Shown here: piece by piece, positions 16,416 to 24,736 of the stretch | Position numbering within the stretch: position 1 is the stretch's first letter | Layout of the letters: each line of letters starts with the position of its first letter | NCBI GenBank assembly: GCA_020200995.1 | Contig: JAIVHQ010000218.1 | Coordinates: forward strand, 1-30,465 | Direction: 5' to 3' | Length of the DNA: 30,465 nucleotides | Source of the DNA: Flavobacteriales bacterium | GTDB lineage: Bacteria; Bacteroidota; Bacteroidia; Flavobacteriales_D; Cryomorphaceae | Notes under the pieces: generated by a model | Databases searched by the model: none | Told to the model about the DNA's origin: nothing | The model's input: the letters and a program-made list of their open reading frames with translations, nothing else | Made by a program: the position numbers and the translations under genes

Positions 16416-17243
16416 TTAATCAACAAGTACTGAACTGTCCTGGAGTATGGTGTCGTAAAAGTCACTGTATGCTTTAACGCAGGTCGCGGGTTCGCAGTAT
16501 TCGAGAATACTTTTTCCGGATTCGTCCATGGCATCAGCTACACCCTGATTGAGCTGCGGGCTGCCTGCAACAATTCCATCGGCGTATTTAAATGCAAGTT
16601 TATGCAAATTTTCGAAGGTAGGATCTTTTGCGTCCTCAATATCTGCTGCATCGAAGCCGTCAAATTTCAATTTTTCTGCGAGTTTGGGATCCAGCGATCC
16701 ACTAAATTCACTCTCGTAGGCAGATACAACCACTTTTGAGTTCTCAAAATGTGGATCATCTCCGTAGTACTTCTTCACGTAAAGCGGCAAAAGCGAAGTA
16801 AACCAGCCGTGACAGTGAATGACATCGGGAGCCCAACCGAGCTTTCGCACAGTTTCTAATACGCCTCTGCAAAAGAAAATGGCGCGTTCGTCATTGTCTT
16901 TGAAATACTTCCCGTTTTTGTCACGGAGCACTTGCTTTCGCTGAAAATAATCTTCGTTGTCAATAAAGTAGACCTGCATGCGTGCAGTGGGTATGGATGC
17001 TACTTTTATGATAAGCGGATGGTCAGTATCGTCTACTACCAAATTCATCCCCGAAAGCCTGATCACCTCGTGAAGCTGGTGCCTCCGCTCGTTGATGGTT
17101 CCGTACTTGGGCATGAACACCCTGATCTCTTTGCCTTTCTCATGAATTCCCTGGGGGAGGTTTCGCGACACTTCAGACAACTCATTCTTCTGCAGAAAGG
17201 GGGTAATCTCCTGCGACACGTACAAAACTCTCGTCTTCTTCAT
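16416..17243 (-). CDS. Glycogen/starch synthase, GT5 N-terminal domain only
   Basis: A 275-residue protein matching only the N-terminal (acceptor-side) Rossmann domain of GT5 glycogen synthases. The start MKKTRVLYVSQEITPF and the block PDVIHCHGWFTSLLPLYVKKYY are typical. The usual glycogen synthase 'KTGGL' ADP-glucose loop is replaced by QKNELSEVSRNLP. The C-terminal nucleotide-binding domain of full-length enzymes (about 470 residues) is absent. Catalysis as a classic glycogen synthase is therefore doubtful. From memory, short proteins of this type are widespread in Bacteroidetes beside panC, so it is not a fresh truncation. It is first in an operon with the DUF4270 and glmS genes, with a promoter at 17273-17303, and diverges from panC. 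Confidence 0.8.
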   Translation of the reverse strand: MKKTRVLYVSQEITPFLQKNELSEVSRNLPQGIHEKGKEIRVFMPKYGTINERRHQLHEVIRLSGMNLVVDDTDHPLIIKVASIPTARMQVYFIDNEDYFQRKQVLRDKNGKYFKDNDERAIFFCRGVLETVRKLGWAPDVIHCHGWFTSLLPLYVKKYYGDDPHFENSKVVVSAYESEFSGSLDPKLAEKLKFDGFDAADIEDAKDPTFENLHKLAFKYADGIVAGSPQLNQGVADAMDESGKSILEYCEPATCVKAYSDFYDTILQDSSVLVD

Positions 17244-17272
17244 AAAATATAGGGAGTATTAATTAGATAAAA

Positions 17273-17303
17273 CAAAATTACGAAAATTATCCCGCATATT
17301 CAA
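17273..17303 (-). promoter_or_regulatory. Promoter of the glycogen synthase-DUF4270-glmS operon
   Basis: On the minus strand TAATTTTG (17280-17273) matches TAnnTTTG. A GTTG core lies 20 nt upstream near 17301-17304, approximating the -33 TTTG box. The -7 box is about 30 nt before the ATG at 17243. Confidence 0.55.
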
Positions 17304-17313
17304 CATAAACACT

Positions 17314-17321
17314 TAGCTTTG
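17314..17321 (+). promoter_or_regulatory. Candidate -7 box upstream of panC
   Basis: TAGCTTTG matches the Bacteroidetes -7 consensus and lies about 50 nt before the panC ATG at 17374. No good -33 TTTG is seen at the proper distance, so this is tentative. Confidence 0.4.
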
Positions 17322-17373
17322 GGCCCTTTTCGACAGATTTTAGAAGAAATTTTATTGCTCAAAAAACACTGTA

Positions 17374-18222
17374 ATGCAGGTACTTACCTCTGAAAGTGAG
17401 CTTAATTCCTTATTGGATGAACACCGCTTTCCACCCCATACCACGGGGTTCGTGCCCACCATGGGGGCGCTTCATGAGGGGCACCTGAGTTTGGTCCGCA
17501 AATCGTTGAGTGAAAACACCATTACAGTCTGCTCTATCTTCGTAAATCCCACTCAATTTAATGATCCCGAGGATTTCAATAAATATCCCCGACAGCGCGA
17601 ATCAGACATCGAAAAGCTGCGTTCTACAGGTTGTCAGGTGCTTTTTTGCCCTGAGCACAAAACGATCTATCCCCAAGAAGATCACAACAAGTACAACCTT
17701 GGCCCTGTGGCTGACAAGCTCGAAGGCAGTTCAAGACCAGGGCACTTCAACGGCGTAGCCTCAGTAGTAAAGCGGCTTCTGGAAATTGTAAACCCAACCA
17801 GGGCCTATTTCGGACTCAAGGATTACCAGCAATTCCTCGTGGTGCATTCGCTTGTGAAGCAATACAGCATACCCGTCGAAATTATTGGTTGCGAAACCGT
17901 GAGAGACAAAGGCGGCCTCGCAATGAGCTCTCGCAATGAGCGCCTTTCATCCTATGAAAAAGAACTCGCAACCCACCTTTATAAAGCACTTAAGTCCGCG
18001 AAAGACGCCGTGAACCAAGGTAGGGATTCAGGTCTCGAGACGTTGGGGCAAGAATACTTCAATGGCCTGGCCGAGCCGGAGCTCGAGTATTTTAAAGTGG
18101 CCGATGCACGGACCCTGGCACCCATCGGCGACAAAAAAATCGGCAACGACGATTCAGCCATCGCTCTCATCGCTGCGCGCGTGGGCGGGGTGAGGCTCAT
18201 TGACAATATGCCGCTGAATTAG
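17374..18222 (+). CDS. panC: Pantothenate synthetase (pantoate-beta-alanine ligase)
   Basis: Joins pantoate and beta-alanine with ATP to make pantothenate, the precursor of coenzyme A. The 282-residue length fits. The nucleotidyl-transfer motifs are clear: FVPTMGALHEGHLSLVRKS with HxGH at residues 34-37, IFVNPTQFNDPEDF, RPGHFNGVASVVKRL, FGLKDYQQ and the KMSKS-like GLAMSSRNERLS. The start is ATG 17374. It diverges from the short glycogen synthase gene. The aspartate decarboxylase gene panD, which in many relatives follows immediately, is not in the 80-nt gap downstream or elsewhere in this window. Confidence 0.97.
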   Translation: MQVLTSESELNSLLDEHRFPPHTTGFVPTMGALHEGHLSLVRKSLSENTITVCSIFVNPTQFNDPEDFNKYPRQRESDIEKLRSTGCQVLFCPEHKTIYPQEDHNKYNLGPVADKLEGSSRPGHFNGVASVVKRLLEIVNPTRAYFGLKDYQQFLVVHSLVKQYSIPVEIIGCETVRDKGGLAMSSRNERLSSYEKELATHLYKALKSAKDAVNQGRDSGLETLGQEYFNGLAEPELEYFKVADARTLAPIGDKKIGNDDSAIALIAARVGGVRLIDNMPLN

Positions 18223-18302
18223 GCCTGCCTTATTTAATCCGCTTTACGGACGCAAACAATTCCTGCGTTCCGTACTTTAGCCCCCTCAAGCCTGACGCCC
18301 CT

Positions 18303-19307
18303 GTGAAAAACACCCTGATTCAAATACTCAAAGTAGTTATTCCCGTCGGGCTGGGTATTTTCCTCACTGTGCACATCTATCGGCAGCTCGACGAGTACCA
18401 GCGTCAATCCCTTTTTACTGCACTTCGCGAAGCGAATTACCTGTGGGTGGCGCTTTCATTTGCGATGGGTCTGCTGAGTCATTACATCCGCGGGTACCGA
18501 TGGAACTTCCAATTGGAAGCCATGGGTTACAAAGTGAGCCCCGTGAATAATTTTCTGGCCGTCATGATCGGCTACATTGTTAACCTCATCCTGCCAAGGG
18601 TAGGCGAATTGAGCCGCGCAGCAGCCATCACCAAGTACGAGAAGGTGCCATTCGAAAAGAGTTTCGGCTCCATCATTTCCGAGAGGGCACTTGACTTCGT
18701 GGTGCTGCTCGGCATCACGGGCATTACCCTGGTGCTTCAGTACAGCATTCTAAAACCATTTGCCGACGATTTATTTGAGGTTTTTTCAGGAAAAGCAACG
18801 TCCACCATTCTTTGGATCATTCTTATAGCGGGTATCGTCGGAGCTTTCCTCGGACTCAAACTTCTTGAAAAATGGAAAGACCGGCCGTTTTTTTCTATGA
18901 TCTGGAAACTTAAGGAAGGGCTCACAGAAGGCTTGCGGAGCATTATCAAAATGAAAAAAAGAGGTGCCTACCTCATCGCAACCATCGCCATATGGTTGCT
19001 TTACGTGGGCATGTTCTGGGTGTGTTTTCTGGCATTGGAAGACACTGCCGGACTCGGCGCCGATGCCGTTTTCGCAGGTTTTGTGGTTGGAAGCTTCGCC
19101 ATTGTGGTGATTCCGGGAGGTATCGGCGCATTTCCCGTCGGCATCATGCAGGCATTAATGCTGTACGGGATCGCCGGCGAAACGGGGTTTGCCCTCGGCT
19201 GGATCCTGTGGCTTTCGCAAACATCCATGATTGTATTGGTGGGCGGGGCGAGTATGCTCATCATGCCCGCCCTCAAACAAAATAAAACTGACCATGTCGC
19301 GGCTTGA
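18303..19307 (+). CDS. UPF0104 / LPG synthase transmembrane-domain family protein
   Basis: A 334-residue integral membrane protein with about eight hydrophobic segments, in the UPF0104 family (the flippase-like transmembrane domain of lysylphosphatidylglycerol synthases such as MprF, and YbhN). Family marks are NLILPRVGELSRAAAITKYE with the R-x-G-E core near residues 95-115, the SERALDF segment, and VIPGGIGAFPVGIMQ near the C-terminus. The lysyltransferase domain is absent. Members are thought to handle lipids or lipid-linked substrates, but the role here is unknown. It starts at GTG 18303, 80 nt after panC, and its end overlaps the next gene by 14 nt. Confidence 0.85.
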   Translation: MKNTLIQILKVVIPVGLGIFLTVHIYRQLDEYQRQSLFTALREANYLWVALSFAMGLLSHYIRGYRWNFQLEAMGYKVSPVNNFLAVMIGYIVNLILPRVGELSRAAAITKYEKVPFEKSFGSIISERALDFVVLLGITGITLVLQYSILKPFADDLFEVFSGKATSTILWIILIAGIVGAFLGLKLLEKWKDRPFFSMIWKLKEGLTEGLRSIIKMKKRGAYLIATIAIWLLYVGMFWVCFLALEDTAGLGADAVFAGFVVGSFAIVVIPGGIGAFPVGIMQALMLYGIAGETGFALGWILWLSQTSMIVLVGGASMLIMPALKQNKTDHVAA

Positions 19308-19818
19308 ATCTATAGAAAGAAAAATCATGACCCTCGAGGCGCTCTCATCACTTCGTGAAGGGTGGCGCATCAAAGGACTCAAAACGGTATTTACCAATGG
19401 TGTATTCGACATTGTGCACCGGGGCCATGTCACCCTCCTGGCCCGGGCAGCTGACTTTGGCGACCGTCTTATTGTAGCCGTGAATGCCGATGCCTCTGTG
19501 CGAGCCCTCGGTAAGGGCGGAAACAGGCCCGTAAATGCTCAGGCCGACAGGGCCGCAGTCATCGCCGCCATGGGGCCTGTAGACGCCGTAGTCATATTCG
19601 ACGCACACACTCCTTACGAACTGATCAAGGCCCTCGAACCCGATGTGCTCGTCAAGGGCGGCGATTATGACCCCGAGCAGCGCGACACAAGAGCCAAAAA
19701 TTACCTCGTGGGCTCGGACTTGCAGCGCCAAAGGGGCAAAGAAACGGTCGTGATCTCCATCGTGGAGGGCTATTCGACCACATCCATCATCGAAAAGAGC
19801 ACCCGTGGCAAAAACTAA
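19294..19818 (+). CDS. RfaE/HldE C-terminal-type nucleotidyltransferase
   Basis: A 174-residue cytidylyltransferase-fold protein like the C-terminal domain of HldE (RfaE domain II), which adenylates D-glycero-beta-D-manno-heptose 1-phosphate. TNGVFDIVHRGHVTLLARA holds the HxGH nucleotide-binding motif. VKGGDYDPE and YSTTSIIEK are the downstream signatures. The start is ATG 19294, which overlaps the end of the previous gene by 14 nt; its stop overlaps the radA start by 14 nt. It is stand-alone, without the kinase domain. No other heptose genes are nearby, so ADP-heptose synthesis is a family-based guess, and the real substrate may be a different sugar phosphate. Confidence 0.82.
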   Translation: MSRLESIERKIMTLEALSSLREGWRIKGLKTVFTNGVFDIVHRGHVTLLARAADFGDRLIVAVNADASVRALGKGGNRPVNAQADRAAVIAAMGPVDAVVIFDAHTPYELIKALEPDVLVKGGDYDPEQRDTRAKNYLVGSDLQRQRGKETVVISIVEGYSTTSIIEKSTRGKN

Positions 19819-21163
19819 ATCTGTCTTCTTTTGCGGAAATTGCGGTTACGAATCGCCCAAGTGGCAGGGCAAATGCCCTTCGTGCGGGGAATGGAATCAA
19901 TTTAAGGAAGAAACCGTTCAGAAAAAATCAGAATCTGCAGCGCCGCACATGGCGGGGGCCGCTTCGGAATCGGCGCCGCAAAAACTCGATGAGGTTGAGG
20001 TGAGCGCCGCTGCGCGCATGCCTCTCGAAGACGCTGAACTCAACCGTGTACTCGGCGGCGGATTGGTGCCGGGATCGATGGTACTCATCGGGGGTGAACC
20101 GGGCATCGGAAAATCCACGCTTCTCTTGCAAGCGGCGGTGCGATATGCCAATGCGCCCGTACTTTATGTATCGGGTGAGGAAGAGCAGGTCTCGCAGCGT
20201 GCCAAGCGGCTAGGCAGCACGAGCAACGAATGCTACATCCTCACCCAAACCGACCCTGAGCGCATCATTAAGGAGGCCAAGAAAATAAAGCCTGGATTTG
20301 TTGTAATTGACTCTGTACAAACGCTCAATGCGAGCTGGGTTGACTCGGCTCCCGGTTCGGTGACCCAAATTCGCGAAAGCGCCGGACTGCTCATGCGCTT
20401 TGCCAAAACGGCCAACATCCCGATTTTCCTCATCGGGCACATTACCAAAGAAGGCTCGATAGCAGGGCCCAAGGTTCTCGAGCACATGGTCGACACAGTC
20501 GCTGTTTTTGAAGGCGATCACCACCATCAATTCAGGCTGCTGAGGTGCACCAAGAACCGGTTCGGCTCAACGTTCGAGCTGGGAATCTACCAAATGGACG
20601 GGAGCGGACTCAAGCCCGTGGCCAATCCGTCAGACCTGCTGATGAGCCTCCACGCAGGCGAGATGAGCGGCTCTGCGGCGGCGGCAGTCATCGAAGGTGT
20701 TCGGCCCCTGATGATCGAGGTCCAGGCCCTGGTAAGTTCAGCGGTATATGGCACTCCGCAGCGCTCGTCGACCGGATTCGATGTGCGACGACTTCACATG
20801 CTGCTCGCGGTGCTCGAAAAGCGGTGCGGATTTAAACTGGCTTCAAAAGACGTATTTATCAACCTGGCAGGCGGCCTAAAGGTGAACGACCCTTCCATCG
20901 ACCTGGCAGTGGTGGCAGCCGTGCTATCCTCGAGCGAAGACCTCACACTGCCGGCGGGCACATGCTTTTCGGGCGAGGTGGGCCTCTCAGGCGAGATACG
21001 GCCGGTGATGCGCACCGAGCAGCGAATAGCAGAGGCTTTCAAACTCGGATTCAAGCGCATTTTCATTTCGTCACACACCCCAAAGATCGAGCTTAAGTCA
21101 GTCGAAATTGAAGTGGTGCGCGTGTCGAAAGTGCGCGACATGCTCGCCGAGATGTTTGGTTAA
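19805..21163 (+). CDS. radA: DNA repair protein RadA
   Basis: A RecA-related ATPase that helps process recombination intermediates and branch migration. The 452-residue length is typical. An N-terminal C4 zinc finger is formed by Cys10, Cys13, Cys24 and Cys27 in CGNCGYESPKWQGKCPSC. Walker A GGEPGIGKST is near residues 95-104, and the RadA-specific KNRFGS motif is present in CTKNRFGSTFELGIY. A Lon-protease-like C-terminal domain follows (LAGGLKVNDPSIDLAVVAA, then GEVGLSGEIRPV). It starts at GTG 19805, inside the end of the nucleotidyltransferase gene, so the three genes from 18303 are probably one transcript. It converges on the OmpA-like gene with an 8-nt gap and no visible terminator. Confidence 0.96.
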   Translation: MAKTKSVFFCGNCGYESPKWQGKCPSCGEWNQFKEETVQKKSESAAPHMAGAASESAPQKLDEVEVSAAARMPLEDAELNRVLGGGLVPGSMVLIGGEPGIGKSTLLLQAAVRYANAPVLYVSGEEEQVSQRAKRLGSTSNECYILTQTDPERIIKEAKKIKPGFVVIDSVQTLNASWVDSAPGSVTQIRESAGLLMRFAKTANIPIFLIGHITKEGSIAGPKVLEHMVDTVAVFEGDHHHQFRLLRCTKNRFGSTFELGIYQMDGSGLKPVANPSDLLMSLHAGEMSGSAAAAVIEGVRPLMIEVQALVSSAVYGTPQRSSTGFDVRRLHMLLAVLEKRCGFKLASKDVFINLAGGLKVNDPSIDLAVVAAVLSSSEDLTLPAGTCFSGEVGLSGEIRPVMRTEQRIAEAFKLGFKRIFISSHTPKIELKSVEIEVVRVSKVRDMLAEMFG

Positions 21164-21171
21164 ACCTGGCC

Positions 21172-22158
21172 TTAATTCTCGCTCTCTCCCGAAACCATGT
21201 TCATCAGTTCGTCGAGATTGGGCGTCAGGATCACCTCAATGCGTCGGTTCTTCGACTTATCGGAGGGGTCTATTGGCAGGTATTCGCTTCGTCCGGCGGC
21301 AATCAGAAGTACGGGGTCGATTTCGGACTTGTCGAGCATGAGATTTACCACCGATGTGGCGCGCAATACGCTCAGGTCCCAATTATTTCTCGGAAACGAG
21401 TTTCTACTGAATGCATCGGAATCAGTGTGGCCTTCTACCATTATTTGCAGGTCGTCGCGGCCTTGAATGGCCTTGGCCAAATCGACAATGACTTCCCGAC
21501 CCTTCTTGTCCACTTCGGCGCTACCGGTAGCGAAAAGCAGCTTGGCCTCCATACTTACGTACACGCGGCCGTTTTTGTATTCTACCGAAAGACCTTTGCC
21601 TTCAAAGCCGGTGAGTGCATCGGCCACGCTTTTGCGCAGGGCAGTCATCATTGAGTCCTTGCGGCTCATCATCGCTCGCATTTCGTCGAGTTTCACCTCT
21701 CTCGCAACGAGTTCTTCTTCTTTGGCATTGAGCGCAGCCTCGAGTTGAGCCAGTGCATCTTCCTTGGCCAGCAGGGTCACTTTGAGTTCTTCGAGATCGC
21801 CCAACAGCTTCTTCTTATCCTGCTCTGTGCCTTCACGCAGGCTGGTGGTTTTCGCGAGGAGCTCGTCGTTGAGGGCATTGATCTTGTCGTATTGCTTCCG
21901 CAAAATGCGAAGTGAAGTTCCGAGCACTGCTGTGTCGGAGGTCAGGGCCTGAATTTTCCGTTCGGTGACCTCGTATTTTGAAAGCAGCTCGTTGTTTTCG
22001 GTGCGAAGGGTCTCATTTTCTTCAGTGAGCCGAATATTTTCTTCCCTGCAGTTCTCTTCTTTCTCAGCAATTTCTTGAAATTTTCGCTGAGGAACGCATG
22101 CAGTCATTAAAGCAAGAACCGCCAATGCGGATATTTTCACGAGGTTGGAAGTTTTCAT
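21172..22158 (-). CDS. OmpA-family lipoprotein with coiled coil
   Basis: A 328-residue predicted outer-membrane lipoprotein that anchors to peptidoglycan. The signal peptide ends LALMTAC with Cys21 as the lipidation site. Residues about 30-180 are a long coiled coil rich in Glu, Leu and Lys (for example NIRLTEENETLRTENNELL). The C-terminal OmpA/MotB domain runs from about residue 205 (FATGSAEVDKKGREVI) through MVEGHTDSDAF to AAGRSEYLPIDPSDKSKNRR. The NRRIEV end is the peptidoglycan-binding signature. It is monocistronic and convergent with radA. Possible roles are envelope stability or a periplasmic spacer. Confidence 0.9.
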   Translation of the reverse strand: MKTSNLVKISALAVLALMTACVPQRKFQEIAEKEENCREENIRLTEENETLRTENNELLSKYEVTERKIQALTSDTAVLGTSLRILRKQYDKINALNDELLAKTTSLREGTEQDKKKLLGDLEELKVTLLAKEDALAQLEAALNAKEEELVAREVKLDEMRAMMSRKDSMMTALRKSVADALTGFEGKGLSVEYKNGRVYVSMEAKLLFATGSAEVDKKGREVIVDLAKAIQGRDDLQIMVEGHTDSDAFSRNSFPRNNWDLSVLRATSVVNLMLDKSEIDPVLLIAAGRSEYLPIDPSDKSKNRRIEVILTPNLDELMNMVSGESEN

Positions 22159-22260
22159 TTCGTAGAGTTTGTGTTACAAAAGTCCGACAATTTCAGTACC
22201 TTTTTACTCAAAATCTTCGTTTTAACAACAAAGTACCGTTTAAGAACTTAAATTTCCGTT

Positions 22261-22974
22261 ATGAAGCAGTTGAGCGAAACCTGGTTTGTAGAGCCTTTAT
22301 TCGACTACGAATATAAGACTTACGAGGTGATGGCCTATGCAAAGAACATGGAATCACAGTTTTCTGAGCGAAAATTTTTTCCCTACCTCGATGACGTAAA
22401 GCGCCTGCTGAACAACCTTGATGCATACAGGGCTGCCAAAGCGGAAATGGGTGACAGCCTGCGCACCGACCTGCTGGAAGTAGACCTGAAGCGTCTGAAA
22501 ATGATACGAAAAGCCCTGCCTGACAACTGTGGCATCATGGCCGAGCTCGACGGCATCGTTCGGTTCGCTTCTCATACACTGGGCAATTTGTACCGCGAAG
22601 GTTCCGCCATTTTAGATGAATTATTGAGCGACGTGGAAATCACTCCCCTCGGTATTTTGGCTTCTGCCGACAATCCCGGCTGGCTCTTTTTTAGAAAGTC
22701 GCGTTCCGTGCGGATATACTCATACCACTTCAGACTGGTGAGACGCCCTTTCGGAAACAACAGTTACAAAGATGTTTGCACCAACTACCATTCGGAAATA
22801 ACCACGGGAAGGTTTGAAAACCTGAATGCCGTAAAGTGGGAACTGATGAATAAAAGTGACATTGTGAGCCGGGCCACCCCCAATGTGTACTTAGTAGAGA
22901 CCGGCTTAAGGCTTCCGCAATGCGAAACACTTTTGCCCATCGCCAAGCACTTTCTGATCAGGTCAGCCGCCTGA
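22261..22974 (+). CDS. Hypothetical protein, no recognised domain
   Basis: A 237-residue soluble protein without signal peptide or membrane segment. The first half is predicted mostly helical and charged (for example DVKRLLNNLDAYRAAKAEM, then TDLLEVDLKRLKMIRKALPD). The second half looks beta-rich (RSVRIYSYHFRLVRRPFG). I do not recognise the family. Start ATG 22261 is the first Met after a non-coding AT-rich stretch. Its 3' end overlaps the convergent ABC-transporter lipoprotein gene by 12 nt. Good codon use over the full length argues that it is a real gene rather than a shadow frame. Confidence 0.65.
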   Translation: MKQLSETWFVEPLFDYEYKTYEVMAYAKNMESQFSERKFFPYLDDVKRLLNNLDAYRAAKAEMGDSLRTDLLEVDLKRLKMIRKALPDNCGIMAELDGIVRFASHTLGNLYREGSAILDELLSDVEITPLGILASADNPGWLFFRKSRSVRIYSYHFRLVRRPFGNNSYKDVCTNYHSEITTGRFENLNAVKWELMNKSDIVSRATPNVYLVETGLRLPQCETLLPIAKHFLIRSAA

Positions 22975-24723
22975 ATCGCTTAAATCTGCAGTAGCGTCCA
23001 GGTATACCCTCGACAGGTCGAGCTCACCCATGGGGCCCGACATGAGGTTTTGAACCCGGGCTGAAGAAAGCCAAATCCACTTCTCATAATAGAGCGGAAC
23101 AACCGCAGCCTTATTGATAATTTCGGCATCGGCTTTCAGAAAAAGAGCCGTTCGATCGGCTTTCACAGGTTCGCGCATAGCACCTTCGAAATAGCTGTCA
23201 AACTCCTGATCTGTAAACCTCACAGTATTCAAGTATGACGCCTTCACGGAGTCGTCAGGAACGAGTTTTCCGTGAAAAAGCTTGAGAAAGTTTTCAGGGT
23301 CGGGGTAATCGGCGATCCAACCATCACGCCAAAACTCCACAGAACCCTGCTCAATTTTGTCGTAATGCCTGTTTCTGGGCAGCACAGCGAGTTCTACTGT
23401 CAATCCCAGGTTTCGAGTGAGCATGTGCTGAATTTCATCCGCTATTTGGAGGGCTGTTTCACTGCCGTCATTGAGCTGAATGGTCACTACGGGAAATTCT
23501 GCACCCGAAGCGTATCCCGCACGTCGCAGCAGCATTCTCGCCGTATCAGGGTTGAATGTAAAGCCGTGTCCGGAGCGATCGCCAAATCCCGGCATGCTTC
23601 CCGGAACAAAACCGTGATTGGCAGGAACTCCGTAACCTTTTAGAATACTGTCTACCAAAAAATTCCGGTCAATGGCATGGTTGAAGGCCTTTCTCACGTC
23701 CTCATTGCCGTAGACGTCGCTGCGGTGCTGAAAACCGTAGTACTCGACACGCAAACCGGGGCTGCTTAAAATATTAAAATCCACTCCCAGCGAGCTATTG
23801 GCTCCCGACTTTGCTTCAATTTCAGCCATCTTCTCAAACGGAACCTGCAATATGAGGTCCAGGTGACCATCAAAAAAAGTATTCAGTTGCTGGCGATCGC
23901 CGGATAGAAAGTTACAACGCACTGCATCGAGGTAAGGCAAATGATTGCCATGTTCGTCCACTTTCCAATAGTCATGGTTACGTTCAAGAACAATGACATC
24001 ATTGATTTTCACTGTACGGGCACTAAACGGACCTGTTCCGATGGCCCAGTTGTTGATCTCCTTGCCATAATCGTACAGCTCCTGAGGAAATATCCAGCAG
24101 CACGGGTGGGTGAGTATCGTAAGAAAGCTGGGGATGGGAAACTCGAGTTCTATTTCCAAAACCCCTTCAGAAGTAACGCGAATGCCACGGGGGCCATTGG
24201 CCGCATCTATGCCGGCCTTGCCTTTTTCGTAATGCTCCCTCCCTCCTTTTATGATGTCAATGACAAAAGCGTACAATTGATTGTTCTCATGCGGCTCACA
24301 GAGTCGGCGAAAACAGGTAGCCACATCTTTGGGAGTCATTTCACGGGTCTTCTTATCCCCGAAAATGCGGTCCTCGTGAAACTTTACTCCCTTTCGAATG
24401 TGAAACCTGTAGGTCTTTCCATCTGCACTCAATTCATAGCGCTCGGCGAGGGCCGGTACAATATCACCGGTCTGCTTATCAATTCTCACCAAGCCCTCGT
24501 ATACCTGATTCATAATGTTGAATGCGGAGGCGTCTACGATATTGTGAGGAAAAATGCTGCGAATTTCATCCGTGATATTCATTCTGAAAAGGCCCCCGAG
24601 CTTCACACCGCCCTGAGCAGTGCGGATCGCCCTCTCCTCTGACTCCGGAGAGGGATTGCACGCGGCAAATACCGCCAATCCAAGAAGAACAAACCAAACT
24701 TTAAGTGATCCGAAATTTTTCAA
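22963..24723 (-). CDS. Peptide/nickel-type ABC transporter substrate-binding lipoprotein (SBP_bac_5)
   Basis: A 586-residue extracytoplasmic solute-binding protein of the OppA/DppA cluster. The signal peptide ends VFAAC with Cys22 as the probable lipid site. Domain marks include FNIMNQVYEGLVRIDKQTG, YRFHIRKGVKFHEDRIFG, the GTGPFSARTV and DYWKVDEHGNHLPYLD blocks, and NEDVRKAFNHAIDRNFLV. These proteins bind peptides or related solutes and pass them to a permease. No permease or ATPase gene is nearby. The gene lies 13 nt downstream of the exonuclease III gene on the same strand, probably as a two-gene operon. The substrate is unknown. Confidence 0.9.
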   Translation of the reverse strand: MKNFGSLKVWFVLLGLAVFAACNPSPESEERAIRTAQGGVKLGGLFRMNITDEIRSIFPHNIVDASAFNIMNQVYEGLVRIDKQTGDIVPALAERYELSADGKTYRFHIRKGVKFHEDRIFGDKKTREMTPKDVATCFRRLCEPHENNQLYAFVIDIIKGGREHYEKGKAGIDAANGPRGIRVTSEGVLEIELEFPIPSFLTILTHPCCWIFPQELYDYGKEINNWAIGTGPFSARTVKINDVIVLERNHDYWKVDEHGNHLPYLDAVRCNFLSGDRQQLNTFFDGHLDLILQVPFEKMAEIEAKSGANSSLGVDFNILSSPGLRVEYYGFQHRSDVYGNEDVRKAFNHAIDRNFLVDSILKGYGVPANHGFVPGSMPGFGDRSGHGFTFNPDTARMLLRRAGYASGAEFPVVTIQLNDGSETALQIADEIQHMLTRNLGLTVELAVLPRNRHYDKIEQGSVEFWRDGWIADYPDPENFLKLFHGKLVPDDSVKASYLNTVRFTDQEFDSYFEGAMREPVKADRTALFLKADAEIINKAAVVPLYYEKWIWLSSARVQNLMSGPMGELDLSRVYLDATADLSDSGG

Positions 24724-24736
24724 TGCTTACTGGATA

